64,000 nucleotides of DNA from Dakarella massiliensis (GCF_001182045.1 NZ_CVTY01000006.1:248001-312000); one strand, 5' to 3'; shown: positions 37,143-45,753, numbered from the stretch's first letter. Notes: generated from the letters alone by a model not told the origin. Numbers and translations are program-made.

Positions 37143-38984
37143 ATGACTCACTCTTTTAAACCCGCAGCAGCGGCAGCACTCCTTGCCATTTTTGCTTTGA
37201 CTGCTGGCAATGTAGCGATCGCGCAGGGCGGTACTTCCGGCGCGGCTGTGAAATACGCGAAGCAGGGTCAGATCGGCGAAATCATCAATAACCCGTACGA
37301 TATTGCTCCGCTCACCGCGATCATTCGCAATGGCGGCTATCAGCTGACGGGTGCTTCTGTGGAGATTGTCCCCAAGCCAAACGGCTCTCTCATCAAGTAC
37401 GACGTGGACGACACAGAGCTCCGCACGCATGGCGGCATTCCGGTTTTCGGTCTCTATCCTGACTTTGTGAACACGGTGAAGGTTTCCTACACCCGCATTT
37501 CAGAAACCGGTGAGAAGAAGGCGATCTCTGAGACGTACCGCATCTACGCGCCGCCGGTTTATACCGAAGGCAATGGCACGGTGAGTCAGAAGACGACGAT
37601 GTTCAAGACCCGTGTCGTGAAGAGCGACCCGAAATTCAAGGATCGTCTCTATCTCGTGAATAACCTCCTCGTGTCTCCTCCGAAGGGTTCCCGCGTGATC
37701 TGGAATAACCCTGCCGGCGGCGCGCTTGAGTGGTCGTTCTATCCGCAGAACGCCATCATTGACGCCTCGGGTGAGGTCCGCTGGTATCTGAATCCGGACA
37801 AGATCTACGACATGAGTTCCGTCTACCGCGCGGGCGTCATGATGGGCTTCCAGCAGGGCAAGGACGGCGCTCTCACCTGGGGCTACGGTCAGCGCTATGT
37901 GAAGTACGACATCATGGGACGCCGGATCTTCAACCGCCGCCTCCCGATTAACTACAACGACTTCTCACACTCCATGGATCAGGCGCAGAACGGCGACTAT
38001 CTGCTCCGTGTGGCGAGCAGCGATGTGAAGCGCCCCGATGGAAAGGAAGTCCGCAGCGTCCGTGACGTGATCATTGAGCTGTCGCCGGACGGCCGTGTGG
38101 TGGATGAATGGCGGCTTTTCGACATTCTCGATCCGTACCGCAGTATCGTGCTGAAGAGTCTCGATCAGGGCGCGGTGTGCCTTAACCTCGACGCGAATGC
38201 CGCGGGTCACACCATCTCCGCGAAGGATCTCGCCGCCCAGGACAAGGAAGACCGCTGGGGCGATATCACCGGTGTCGGCATTGGCCGCAACTGGGCTCAC
38301 GTGAACTCCGTAGACTATGACCCGACGGACGACTCCATCATTATTTCTTCCCGTCACCAGAGCGCCATTGTGAAGATTGGCCGTGACAAGAAGGTGAAGT
38401 GGATTCTCGGCGCACCGGATGGCTGGAAGCCTGAATTCGCGAAGCTCACGCTGACCCCGGTCGACGCGAAGGGGAATCCCCTGAAGTGTGAGGGCGGCGC
38501 CTGCGAAAACACGGATTTTGACTGGACCTGGACCCAGCACACCGCATTCCGTATCGATTCGAAGTCGGATAAGCGCTACATCTACCTCTCGGTCTTCGAT
38601 AACGGTGACGGCCGTCACTTTGAGCAGCCGGCGCTCGCGGATATGAAGTACAGCCGCGCGGTGATTTATAAGATCGACCAGGAAAAGCGGACGGTGCAGC
38701 AGCTTTGGGAGTACGGCAAGGAGCTTGGGCATAAGTGGTACAGCCCGGTAACGTCGCTTGTCCAGTATGAGCCGGATAAGGATTCCGTCATGGTCTACTC
38801 GGCAACGCCTGAAATGAAGCTTGAGCACGGCAAGGCGGTCGGCGCCCCGAATCCCTACCTGATGGAGTTCAACTACGGCTCGAAGGAGCCGGCGCTTGAG
38901 ATCCGAATTGAAGGCTCAATGGGCTATCAGGCGATGCCTTTCCGGGTGGAGCAGGCCTTTAACCACAAGAACGGCGTGAAGTAG
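37143..38984 (+). CDS. assT: Arylsulfate sulfotransferase
   Basis: 613 aa with a Sec signal peptide (AAAAALLAIFALTAGNVAIA). PAPS-independent periplasmic enzyme that moves sulfate from one phenol to another through a sulfo-histidine; beta-propeller fold. Residues matching the known active site of the E. coli enzyme are present in order and with the right spacing: His in DFSHSMD, His in NWAHVNSVDY, Arg in SSRHQSAIV and the catalytic His in WTQHTAFR. A cysteine pair in LKCEGGACENTD fits the conserved disulfide made by DsbL. Ribosome binding site AAGGAGAGG. Its partners dsbL and dsbI lie downstream beyond a divergent LysR gene. In gut bacteria this enzyme acts on phenolic sulfates. Confidence 0.95.
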   Translation: MTHSFKPAAAAALLAIFALTAGNVAIAQGGTSGAAVKYAKQGQIGEIINNPYDIAPLTAIIRNGGYQLTGASVEIVPKPNGSLIKYDVDDTELRTHGGIPVFGLYPDFVNTVKVSYTRISETGEKKAISETYRIYAPPVYTEGNGTVSQKTTMFKTRVVKSDPKFKDRLYLVNNLLVSPPKGSRVIWNNPAGGALEWSFYPQNAIIDASGEVRWYLNPDKIYDMSSVYRAGVMMGFQQGKDGALTWGYGQRYVKYDIMGRRIFNRRLPINYNDFSHSMDQAQNGDYLLRVASSDVKRPDGKEVRSVRDVIIELSPDGRVVDEWRLFDILDPYRSIVLKSLDQGAVCLNLDANAAGHTISAKDLAAQDKEDRWGDITGVGIGRNWAHVNSVDYDPTDDSIIISSRHQSAIVKIGRDKKVKWILGAPDGWKPEFAKLTLTPVDAKGNPLKCEGGACENTDFDWTWTQHTAFRIDSKSDKRYIYLSVFDNGDGRHFEQPALADMKYSRAVIYKIDQEKRTVQQLWEYGKELGHKWYSPVTSLVQYEPDKDSVMVYSATPEMKLEHGKAVGAPNPYLMEFNYGSKEPALEIRIEGSMGYQAMPFRVEQAFNHKNGVK

Positions 38985-38994
38985 CAGAGCGGTT

Positions 38995-39034
38995 CCGTCC
39001 CGGCCAGCCTCTCTCCCTGGCTGGGACGGTTTTT
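38995..39034 (+). terminator. Terminator of assT
   Basis: CCGTCCCGGCCAG, loop CCTCTCTCC, CTGGCTGGGACGG and TTTTT. A second rightward terminator (CCCCTGGCTC/GAGTCAGGGG with TTTTTT) follows at 39071-39099. Confidence 0.9.
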
Positions 39035-39086
39035 GATTGGAAGATGCCCGAATCTTCCGTTTGCGGTTTGCCCCTGGCTCGATGAG

Positions 39087-40040
39087 TCAGGGGTTTTTTG
39101 CCGGCGTGTCCGGCGCCTCGTAAAGCTCACGCGCGCGGCTGATGATGAGGCTTCGGAGCCAGACGTGCTCCGGGTTATGCGTACTGCGGGCGGACCAGAT
39201 AAGCCGAGGCGTGAAAGCAGGGGAGATGTCTTCAGGGAGCGGGAAACTGATGAGCCCCGGGAAGTTCTCCCAGTAATTCGCGGCTGACTCGGGAATCCAG
39301 TCGATATAGTCCGTGTCGAGCAGTGCGAAAGCGATGGAGTTGAAATACGGAACCCGGAGAACGGAGGGCGGGTTCACAATGTTTTTTTCTTCTGGCACTT
39401 TGACGAGATTCGTAAATGCCTGAGGCCACTTTGCGATTTTTTCAGGTGTCAGCGATTCGAGACCGTGTTCGAGAAGTTCCTTCGCGAGCGGGTGACCTTT
39501 TCTCATGAGAAGGCATTTACGGATCCGGGCGAGCGGCAGGCTTTCAAGATCTGCGGCGTTCTGAGGAATCGGCGTGATCGCGAGGTCAATGCTGCCGTCT
39601 TTCAGCATTCGCTCGATAGATTCCGGTTGGGGAAGGACGATATCGAGACTCACCCTCGGCGCCTGCTCCTGAAGCAGCCTGAGAGAAGGGGCAATAAATG
39701 CCATAAAGCCATTATCCGCGGTCATGACGCGGAAGGTTTTCCTGAGGGTCGCGGGGTCAAACTCCTCCGGTCGCATCAGACCGGAGAGACGCGCGAGCAG
39801 CGGCTCAAGCTCATTCGAGAGCGCGTTCATCCGGTCCGTCGGATAAAGCTCGTAGCCCGAGCGGATAAAAAGCTCATCCCCAAAATCCTTTCTTGCCTGA
39901 GAGAGCTGCCGGGATGCGGTGGAAACCGAGAGACCGCACTCCTTTGCGGCGTCAGAAAGTGATCGCAGCCGCCAGACAGCGTCGAGAAGAAGCAGTCTGG
40001 AAAGAGAAAGTGTTGCGGGTGCGCGGGAAGAATCCGTCAT
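39087..40040 (-). CDS. LysR-family regulator of the assT-dsbLI region
   Basis: 317 aa from the ATG at 40040; further in-frame Mets at 40073, 40076 and 40109 are possible starts, but the HTH begins close after 40040. HTH: SLSRLLLLDAVWRLRSLSDA, ECGLSVSTASRQLSQARKDF. The effector domain covers about 90-300. It sits between assT and dsbL, divergent from dsbL, so it may control either or both. The inducer, perhaps an aryl sulfate, is unknown. Confidence 0.85.
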   Translation of the reverse strand: MTDSSRAPATLSLSRLLLLDAVWRLRSLSDAAKECGLSVSTASRQLSQARKDFGDELFIRSGYELYPTDRMNALSNELEPLLARLSGLMRPEEFDPATLRKTFRVMTADNGFMAFIAPSLRLLQEQAPRVSLDIVLPQPESIERMLKDGSIDLAITPIPQNAADLESLPLARIRKCLLMRKGHPLAKELLEHGLESLTPEKIAKWPQAFTNLVKVPEEKNIVNPPSVLRVPYFNSIAFALLDTDYIDWIPESAANYWENFPGLISFPLPEDISPAFTPRLIWSARSTHNPEHVWLRSLIISRARELYEAPDTPAKNP

Positions 40041-40305
40041 GACGGCTGTCCGAAAAAGTGTAGACACCCTCATCATATGCCTCAGGCCGCCTGTTTCCAA
40101 TATTCGCAAAAATCAATTATCAATTTTTCAATTCTTGAGGGGTATATCGCACTGACGGAAAAGAGACCCGTGGAAGAGAATTTTCTGCAGGAAAGGCATC
40201 CACCGAAAGTATTAAACCTTCCTTGAAGGACGCTTCCGGCGGCATGCCGTCATTACAGAAAAAAGTCTCGGGCATTCAGCCCGTCATTCATTGGAGTGAT
40301 TCATC

Positions 40306-40965
40306 ATGCAACGTCGTACGCTTTTCTCAGCCGCCCTGGCCGCCTCCGCAGCCTTTTCTTTCCCGGCTCTGGCCGATGACTTCAAAGAAGGCACGGATTA
40401 CGTTCGTCTCTCGAAGCCGCTCCCGAGCCGCAAGAACAATGTGATCAAGATCTTTTCCTATGACTGCCCGTTCTGTTTCCGCTACGACATCGGTGTCGAC
40501 CCGAAGGCAGTCCCGATGATCGAAAAGGCGGGGCTGACGTTTGAACCCCGCCATCTTGAGACGAAGGGGAAGTACGGCCGCACGGCGTCCGAGTTCTTCG
40601 CCATGTGCATTTTGAAAGACGAAAAGGCCGGCCGAAGCATCGAAGCGAAGGATTCTCTCTTCAAGAAGGCGAAGGACGCGGTGTATTTCGCTTATCACCG
40701 GAAGGGGGAGCGCTGGACGAAGGGCGAAGGCGCCTTCATTGATACGCTTTGCGGGGCGACAGGGATCAGCGCCGCTGAATTCGATAAGGAGCGGAAAACC
40801 GCCGCGGTGCAGAATCTCGCGAACTCCTGGAAGTCGGTCTATGACGTCGCGAAGATTCAGGGGATCCCGGCTTATGTCGTGAACGGCAAGTGGCTCATCA
40901 TGACAAAGAACATCCGGAGTATTGACGGCTTCGTCGCCCTGATCCAGAAGCTTTCAAAGATGTAA
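40306..40965 (+). CDS. dsbL: Thiol oxidase DsbL (DsbA-like, CPFC active site)
   Basis: 219 aa with a Sec signal peptide ending near SFPALA. Thioredoxin fold with active site IFSYDCPFCFRYD and cis-Pro loop GIPAYVVNGKW. The CPFC motif is the hallmark of DsbL, the strongly oxidising DsbA homologue that makes the disulfide of AssT. Ribosome binding site GGAG upstream. dsbI follows 16 nt later. Confidence 0.93.
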   Translation: MQRRTLFSAALAASAAFSFPALADDFKEGTDYVRLSKPLPSRKNNVIKIFSYDCPFCFRYDIGVDPKAVPMIEKAGLTFEPRHLETKGKYGRTASEFFAMCILKDEKAGRSIEAKDSLFKKAKDAVYFAYHRKGERWTKGEGAFIDTLCGATGISAAEFDKERKTAAVQNLANSWKSVYDVAKIQGIPAYVVNGKWLIMTKNIRSIDGFVALIQKLSKM

Positions 40966-40981
40966 TCGGGAGGCCGTATCC

Positions 40982-41653
40982 ATGAAATGGTTCTCTCAGC
41001 TGCGGCACGATCCGATCGGAACGATCGCCGCGTGGCAGGACATGAGATGGCCCTGGGCCCTGATGGCCGCGGTTTGTGTTCTCCTCGTCCTCGTCGCGCA
41101 CTACATGTTCCAGGTGTGGCTCTACATGGCTCCCTGCGAACAGTGCGTCTACATCCGGTATGGATTTCTGGTGATGGCGCTCGGCGGCATCATCTGTCTC
41201 GTGAATCCGAAAAACATTGCGCTGAAGATCGTGGGATACGCTCTCGCGATTTACGGGGCGGTGTATGGGCTCATGTGCTCGGTGAAACTCGAGGCTATTC
41301 ATCATGCGGTTCATAGCGATGATCCGACCGCAATGTTCGGCATGCAGGGCTGCTCGACGGATCCGCACTATCCGCTTGATCTCCCGCTCGCGCAGTGGGC
41401 ACCTGACTGGTTCAAACCGACGGGTGACTGCGGCTACGATCTCGCGGTGGTGCCGGACGGCACTCAGCTTTCGAGCCTGCAGCAGTGGTTCATTGATATG
41501 TATAACAGCTCAGACTCCTGGTATCTGATTCCGAAGTGGAAGTTCATGAGCATGGCGCAGTGCTGCGAGCTCGCCTTCGGCTTCATGCTTCTTATCCTCG
41601 TCATTATGGCGGTGTGCTTCCTCTGGAATCGGTTCATAAGAAAGCCTGAGTAA
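40982..41653 (+). CDS. dsbI: Membrane disulfide oxidase DsbI (DsbB-like)
   Basis: 223 aa, four to five TM helices. The first periplasmic pair is CEQCVYIRYG, followed by a second pair with cysteines in MQGCSTDPHY and TGDCGYDLAV. It reoxidises DsbL and hands electrons to quinone. The larger periplasmic loop between the third and fourth helix (about 115-185) is a feature of DsbI compared with DsbB. Same operon as dsbL. Confidence 0.92.
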   Translation: MKWFSQLRHDPIGTIAAWQDMRWPWALMAAVCVLLVLVAHYMFQVWLYMAPCEQCVYIRYGFLVMALGGIICLVNPKNIALKIVGYALAIYGAVYGLMCSVKLEAIHHAVHSDDPTAMFGMQGCSTDPHYPLDLPLAQWAPDWFKPTGDCGYDLAVVPDGTQLSSLQQWFIDMYNSSDSWYLIPKWKFMSMAQCCELAFGFMLLILVIMAVCFLWNRFIRKPE

Positions 41654-41676
41654 ACGTCAAACCGAAGGGAATGATC

Positions 41677-41716
41677 GGTCCCATCAGGGTGTCTTCTGCC
41701 TGATGGGTCTTTTTTC
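41677..41716 (+). terminator. Terminator of dsbL-dsbI
   Basis: GGTCCCATCAGG, CCTGATGGGTC and TTTTTTCTG. Confidence 0.88.
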
Positions 41717-41735
41717 TGACAGTGCTGGGAAGTGA

Positions 41736-42020
41736 TCTGATACCTGATAGGTCCTGATAGCAGCTAATAGATTTTCATGAATTTCTATCAGATACTCATA
41801 GAAAATCATAGAAGACGTTCCAAAAAGAATCCGATCGATCCTGACGCATCCGGTCGGACTAAACGGGATGAAGACGGACAGTTGAGATTTTTTCAAAGAG
41901 ACGAGGGAGCCGGAACCCGGGAAGCTCCCCGAGGTTCAGGCGTATGAGGTTTTAAAAGAATCCTGATAGCTGCTAATAGGATTTATGGATGATCTATCAG
42001 AACCTAATAGATACGCATGG
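41736..42020. repeat. Arrays 28 and 29 (rightmost)
   Basis: Arrays at 41736-41815 and 41961-42020, with CTGATAG, CTAATAG, CTATCAG and CATAG cores. These are the last members; none was found between 42021 and 64000. Confidence 0.8.
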
Positions 42021-42152
42021 CGAGAGAGGGGAAGCTGCTGGAGAACTGCCCTGGGAGCGGCGGAACGCGGGAAGCGTTTAAGGCGCCTTCTCATGCGGAA
42101 GCGTGGGGAAGTGTGGAGAAGCGGGAGCTGAACCGCTTTTAATCGCGCGCAC

Positions 42153-42467
42153 GAAAGAGGAGGTGAACGGGTCCCCCCGAATCACCTCCAACTTTTCAAG
42201 TTGTAGAACAAATAACTCACTGAAACAACAGGATTTTCGATAGGGCAAAAGCAGGACTGAGGAGCGATAATAGTTATGCGAACGGAGAGATCTGGAACAG
42301 TTAGAGGTTCCGCGAAGATCTGCTCCCGCATCAGCCCCGGAAAAAGCCCATAGCTGGCATCTAACCCCCGGGGCTCACATTCGGGGGAATCGGCGATGTA
42401 AGACAGCTTCTCCGGCTGCGATCGCTCCTCCCGGAAAGCCCGCGCGAGCCGCCTCCGCGGGCTTTCT
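42153..42467 (-). ncRNA. Structured non-coding RNA element, copy 3
   Basis: Third copy, minus strand. It keeps the 5' hairpin (GAAAGCCCGCG/CGCGGGCTTTC), the AGCCCCGGG/CCGGGGCT stem, the AGATCT/GGAAC compound stem and the 3' terminator (GGAGGTGATTCGGGG, CCCGTTCACCTCC, TCTTT). Compensating changes are visible in the first hairpin: the GC of GCAAAG and CTTTGC in copies 1-2 is replaced on both arms. Array 29 lies 133 bp to the left. Confidence 0.7.
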
Positions 42468-42602
42468 GCTGTGTCTGGAGATACGCTTTACATACTTTTT
42501 TCACTGATTCTTATTCTCAGTCTCTCAAAGCTATGGATTTCTGATTACGATAGCCTCGTGAAATCCCGGGAGCCGGTGCTCCCGGTCGCAAAAAGGACAG
42601 AA

Positions 42603-43205
42603 ATGAAAAAAACAGCTGCTCTGTGTGTACTGAGCGCACTCCTGATTTCAACCTCAGCAATGGCGGTGACTTCGGCGGACGGTGACGTCTTCGCCCGCTC
42701 CACCGCGAGAACTTATCTCTCGGATCCTCTTCCCAAAGCCACGCTTGATACGCTGACCGCGGCCGCCTTTTCGGCTCCGACCGCCGTCAATCAGCGGTCG
42801 CTTGAATATATCTGGGTGACGGATAAGACGGTCATGAAGAACCTCAAAGCAGCGTCGCCTTTTTCCACCGCGCTTGCCACCGCTCCCGCGGTGCTCGTGA
42901 TCTGCGCGAATCTGAAAGACACGCGGATCGAGGACCTCGTGCAGTTTGACGCGGGGGCCGCGGCCGAAGCGGTGCTCGCGGAGGCTGGGCACCTGGGACC
43001 CCACTCGGTCCCGATGAGTCTCGCGCCGGTGAAGTCTCGCGTCACCGCGTCTCAGAAGGCGCTTGGGCTCCCCTCGAACGTTATCCCCGAAATCATGGTG
43101 GCGGTCGGGAAAGTCCCGGCTGACGCCGTTTCAGGCGCCAGCGCCTTCCGCCACAACCCCGCACGTATCCACTGGAACACCTGGAAAGGAAAAGAACCGA
43201 AATAA
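42603..43205 (+). CDS. Exported nitroreductase-like protein
   Basis: 200 aa from ATG 42603 (AAAAGGAC upstream); a longer frame from 42471 overlaps the RNA element and is not preferred. It has a Sec signal peptide (MKKTAALCVLSALLISTSAM), then a nitroreductase-like FMN fold: RTYLSDPLPKATLDTLTAAA, SAPTAVNQRSLEYIWV, AEAVLAEAGHLGPHSVPMSL. Nitroreductases are normally cytoplasmic, so an exported member is unusual. The next gene is a second nitroreductase-like gene with overlapping ends. Confidence 0.78.
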   Translation: MKKTAALCVLSALLISTSAMAVTSADGDVFARSTARTYLSDPLPKATLDTLTAAAFSAPTAVNQRSLEYIWVTDKTVMKNLKAASPFSTALATAPAVLVICANLKDTRIEDLVQFDAGAAAEAVLAEAGHLGPHSVPMSLAPVKSRVTASQKALGLPSNVIPEIMVAVGKVPADAVSGASAFRHNPARIHWNTWKGKEPK

Positions 43206-43702
43206 CCGATCCGATTTTTACCCGAGTAAGCGTCCGTGAGTTCCGCGATCTCCCGGTCGATGACGCCCTCATCACCCGTCTCCTCAAAGCCGCGATGCAG
43301 GCGCCGTCCGCGGGCGATCAGAGCCCGTGGGAATTTTGGGTAGTGACAGACCCGAAGACGAAAGAGGCGCTGTCGCTTGCCTCCCCCTACGCGGGAGCCG
43401 CGGCGAAGGCCCCGGTCGTGATCGTCCCGTGCCTTGTGAAGCCGAAACTGATCTACCCCGAAAACTGCCAGATGGACCTGTCGGCCGCGACGCTTTCGAT
43501 CCTTCTTGAAGCGGAGCAGCTCGATCTCGGCGGCACCTGGATGAGCCTCATGCCGCTTGAGGACCGGAGGGATAAAGTGACAGAAATCCTCTCGCTCCCT
43601 TCCACCGTGGTTCCCTTCGCGCTCGTCGCGATCGGTTACCCGCTTGACGACCACCCGCAGGAGAAGCGCTACGATCCCTCCCGCGTTCACTATGTGAAGT
43701 AA
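43202..43702 (+). CDS. Nitroreductase family protein with an AUA in the expected start position
   Basis: The conserved nitroreductase N-terminus (TDPIFTRVSVREFRDLPVDD, ALITRLLKAAMQAPSAGDQS) is open only if translation begins at ATA 43202, which overlaps the upstream stop (AAATAACC). No ATG, GTG or TTG occurs in frame before Met 43295, which already lies inside the FMN-binding part. A change of ATG to ATA, which would also turn an ATGA overlap into ATAA, explains the arrangement. GGAAAGGAAAAG lies just upstream as ribosome binding site. From 43202 the protein is 166 aa; from 43295 it is a 135-aa truncation. Function: FMN-dependent reduction of nitro compounds or quinones, substrate unknown. 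A terminator follows. Confidence 0.7.
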   Translation: MTDPIFTRVSVREFRDLPVDDALITRLLKAAMQAPSAGDQSPWEFWVVTDPKTKEALSLASPYAGAAAKAPVVIVPCLVKPKLIYPENCQMDLSAATLSILLEAEQLDLGGTWMSLMPLEDRRDKVTEILSLPSTVVPFALVAIGYPLDDHPQEKRYDPSRVHYVK

Positions 43703-43726
43703 GCGTCGAACGGGTTTCCGACCGAG

Positions 43727-43762
43727 CTCCGGGCTTTACCAGGTAAAGCGCCGGAGTTTTTG
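43727..43762 (+). terminator. Terminator of the nitroreductase pair
   Basis: CTCCGGGCTTTA, TAAAGCGCCGGAG and TTTTTG. Confidence 0.85.
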
Positions 43763-43802
43763 TTTGTCTGAAGACTCTCAGGCAGGGATAGATCCTGCTG
43801 AT

Positions 43803-43827
43803 AAAAAAGGGAGCCCGAAGGCTCCCT
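43803..43827 (-). terminator. Terminator of the MFS gene to its right
   Basis: Minus strand GGAGCC, TTCGG loop, GGCTCC-type arm and TTTTTT. Confidence 0.85.
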
Positions 43828-43855
43828 GGATTTCCGGGGTCTGACCGTTAATGGA

Positions 43856-44995
43856 TCAGTTCCGGGGTTTCAGCGCGAAGCTTCCCGCGAAGAGGAGGAG
43901 CGCCATCGTGAAGGGGATGAAGAACGCGGTATCGAGACCCACATGCTCCGCGACGGAACCGAGAAGCGGCGGGATAAAGAGAAGCGTTCCGTAGCCAAGC
44001 GTTGAGACCGTCGCGCAGGCGGCGCCAGGATCCACTCCGGGGTACGTTCCCGCGCGGCTCATGATGACCGGGACCGCGGGGGCGATGCCGGCCCCGATCA
44101 TCGCGAAACCGACGAGGCACACCCAGGGGTTCGAGACAAAGATAGAGAGGAGGAACCCGGCGGCGGCGAGCAGCGCGCCTCCCCCGATCAGCTTCTGATC
44201 CCCGATTTTTTCCCGAAGCGTGTCGCTCTGCGTGCGGACCAGCGTCATCGCGAGCGCGCAGACACCGAAACTCAGCGCCGCGGTCGCCTCCGTCGCCCCC
44301 TTCGCGGAGTGAAGGAAGATCGAGCCCCAGTCGCCGATCGAACCTTCGCCCGTAAAGGCGAGGATCTCAAGAAGCCCGCAGAAATAGATAAAGAGCGGCA
44401 TCCGGCCCCGCTTCTCCGTTTTCTGACGCGGAAGGTCATCCTTCAGATGCCGGAACGCGAAGCACCAGAAGAAGAGCGTCGTGAGAGAAAAGACGAGGAA
44501 CGTGACAAAGGGGGAGAGCGCGAAGTACGCGAACAGGGCGCCGACCAAGGCCCCGAGGATGCAGCCGAAACTGTACCCCGCCTGCATTTTCCCCATATAG
44601 CGGCCATGCGTCTCGATTTCAAGCAGCAGCGCCTGCGCGTTCATGCAGACATCCCAGATCGCGACCGCGAGCCCAAGGCACGCCGTCACGAGGTAAAGCG
44701 TCACAGCATTCGGGGCGAGACCGGCGAACGGGACGATCAGGCAGAGGGCGAGCGACGACACCTGAAGAAGGCGGCGCGACGTGAAACGCTCAATCAGTCG
44801 GCCGCAGAAAATGAGACCAGTGACGGACGCGATCCCGAGCGTGAGAAGCGAAATCCCCACCTCGGCGTCTCCGATTCCGGTTTCCGCCTTGATCGCCGGA
44901 AGCCGGGACGTAAAGAGGGCGTAGTAGACGCCCACCATCAGAAAATAGAAAAAGCAGCTGAGCGTATCCGCCCGGAGCTTCAGTTTTGCTGACAT
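43856..44995 (-). CDS. MFS transporter (YbjJ-like)
   Basis: 379 aa with 12 predicted TM segments. MFS features: GVYYALFTSRLPAIKAETGI in the first helix, CGRLIERFTSRRLLQVSSLA in loop 2-3, DVCMNAQALLLEIETHGRYM and GKMQAGYSFGCILGALVGAL in the middle, where the pattern of conserved Asn/Gln residues is like YbjJ/FucP-type carriers. Substrate unknown. Start at 44995 with AGGTGA upstream. It is divergent from the HD-domain gene. Confidence 0.85.
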   Translation of the reverse strand: MSAKLKLRADTLSCFFYFLMVGVYYALFTSRLPAIKAETGIGDAEVGISLLTLGIASVTGLIFCGRLIERFTSRRLLQVSSLALCLIVPFAGLAPNAVTLYLVTACLGLAVAIWDVCMNAQALLLEIETHGRYMGKMQAGYSFGCILGALVGALFAYFALSPFVTFLVFSLTTLFFWCFAFRHLKDDLPRQKTEKRGRMPLFIYFCGLLEILAFTGEGSIGDWGSIFLHSAKGATEATAALSFGVCALAMTLVRTQSDTLREKIGDQKLIGGGALLAAAGFLLSIFVSNPWVCLVGFAMIGAGIAPAVPVIMSRAGTYPGVDPGAACATVSTLGYGTLLFIPPLLGSVAEHVGLDTAFFIPFTMALLLFAGSFALKPRN

Positions 44996-45138
44996 TACTC
45001 ACCTAAGGTTTTTAAAGCCGCTCAAAATTTTGAGCAAATGGCTCCATTCTATCGATTTGATTTCTAAAATGTTGGCTTCGGCGCCGGGGTAGAGAAAAAA
45101 GAACTCAGCCCGGAGTCGGTTATTGATCGGAGACGAGA

Positions 45139-45753
45139 GTGGCGAACGACATTGCGGAGAAAAATAAGCGGCTCGAGCGGCAGCTCGACTTCTGCCTTGA
45201 GATTGATAAAGAGAAGACGATTGTCCGGGAGACGTATCTCGCGGATGAGTTGCGGAAAGAGACGGACGCCGAGCATGCGTGGCACATGGCCGTGATGGCG
45301 ATGGTGCTTTCCGAATACGCGAATGAAGCGGTTGACACCGGCCGCGTGATCCAGATGCTCCTGATCCACGACCTCGTGGAGATCTACGCCGGGGACACGT
45401 TCGCGTACGACGCGGCGGGCGCGGCGACGCAGAAGACGCGGGAAACGAGCGGCGCGGATCGCCTTTTCTCGAAGCTCCCTGAGGATCAGGCGAAAAAGAT
45501 GCGCGCTCTCTGGGAAGAGTTTGAGGCGTGGAAAACGCCTGAAGCGAAATTCGCGCGGTCGCTCGATCGGTTCCAGCCGATGATGCTGAACGCGGCGACG
45601 GATGGCCGCGCCTGGAACGAGCACGGCGTGAAGGTGTCGCAGGTGATGAAACGGAACGCCCGGACGCATGAGGGATCCGAAGCCCTCTGGGCCTGGCAGC
45701 TCGAGCACTTTATTAAACCCAACGCCGCGAAGGGCCGGCTGAAGGAAGACTGA
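45139..45753 (+). CDS. HD-domain phosphohydrolase (YfbR/HDDC2-like)
   Basis: 204 aa, GTG start at 45139 with CGGAGA ahead. The HD motif runs DAEHAWHMAVMAMVLSEYAN, then LLIHDLVEIYAGDTFAYD, matching the HD_3 family of 5'-deoxynucleotidases such as YfbR and HDDC2, with the metal ligands H...HD...D. The last ligand is in ARSLDRFQPMML. It likely removes phosphate from (deoxy)nucleoside monophosphates. Confidence 0.9.
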   Translation: MANDIAEKNKRLERQLDFCLEIDKEKTIVRETYLADELRKETDAEHAWHMAVMAMVLSEYANEAVDTGRVIQMLLIHDLVEIYAGDTFAYDAAGAATQKTRETSGADRLFSKLPEDQAKKMRALWEEFEAWKTPEAKFARSLDRFQPMMLNAATDGRAWNEHGVKVSQVMKRNARTHEGSEALWAWQLEHFIKPNAAKGRLKED

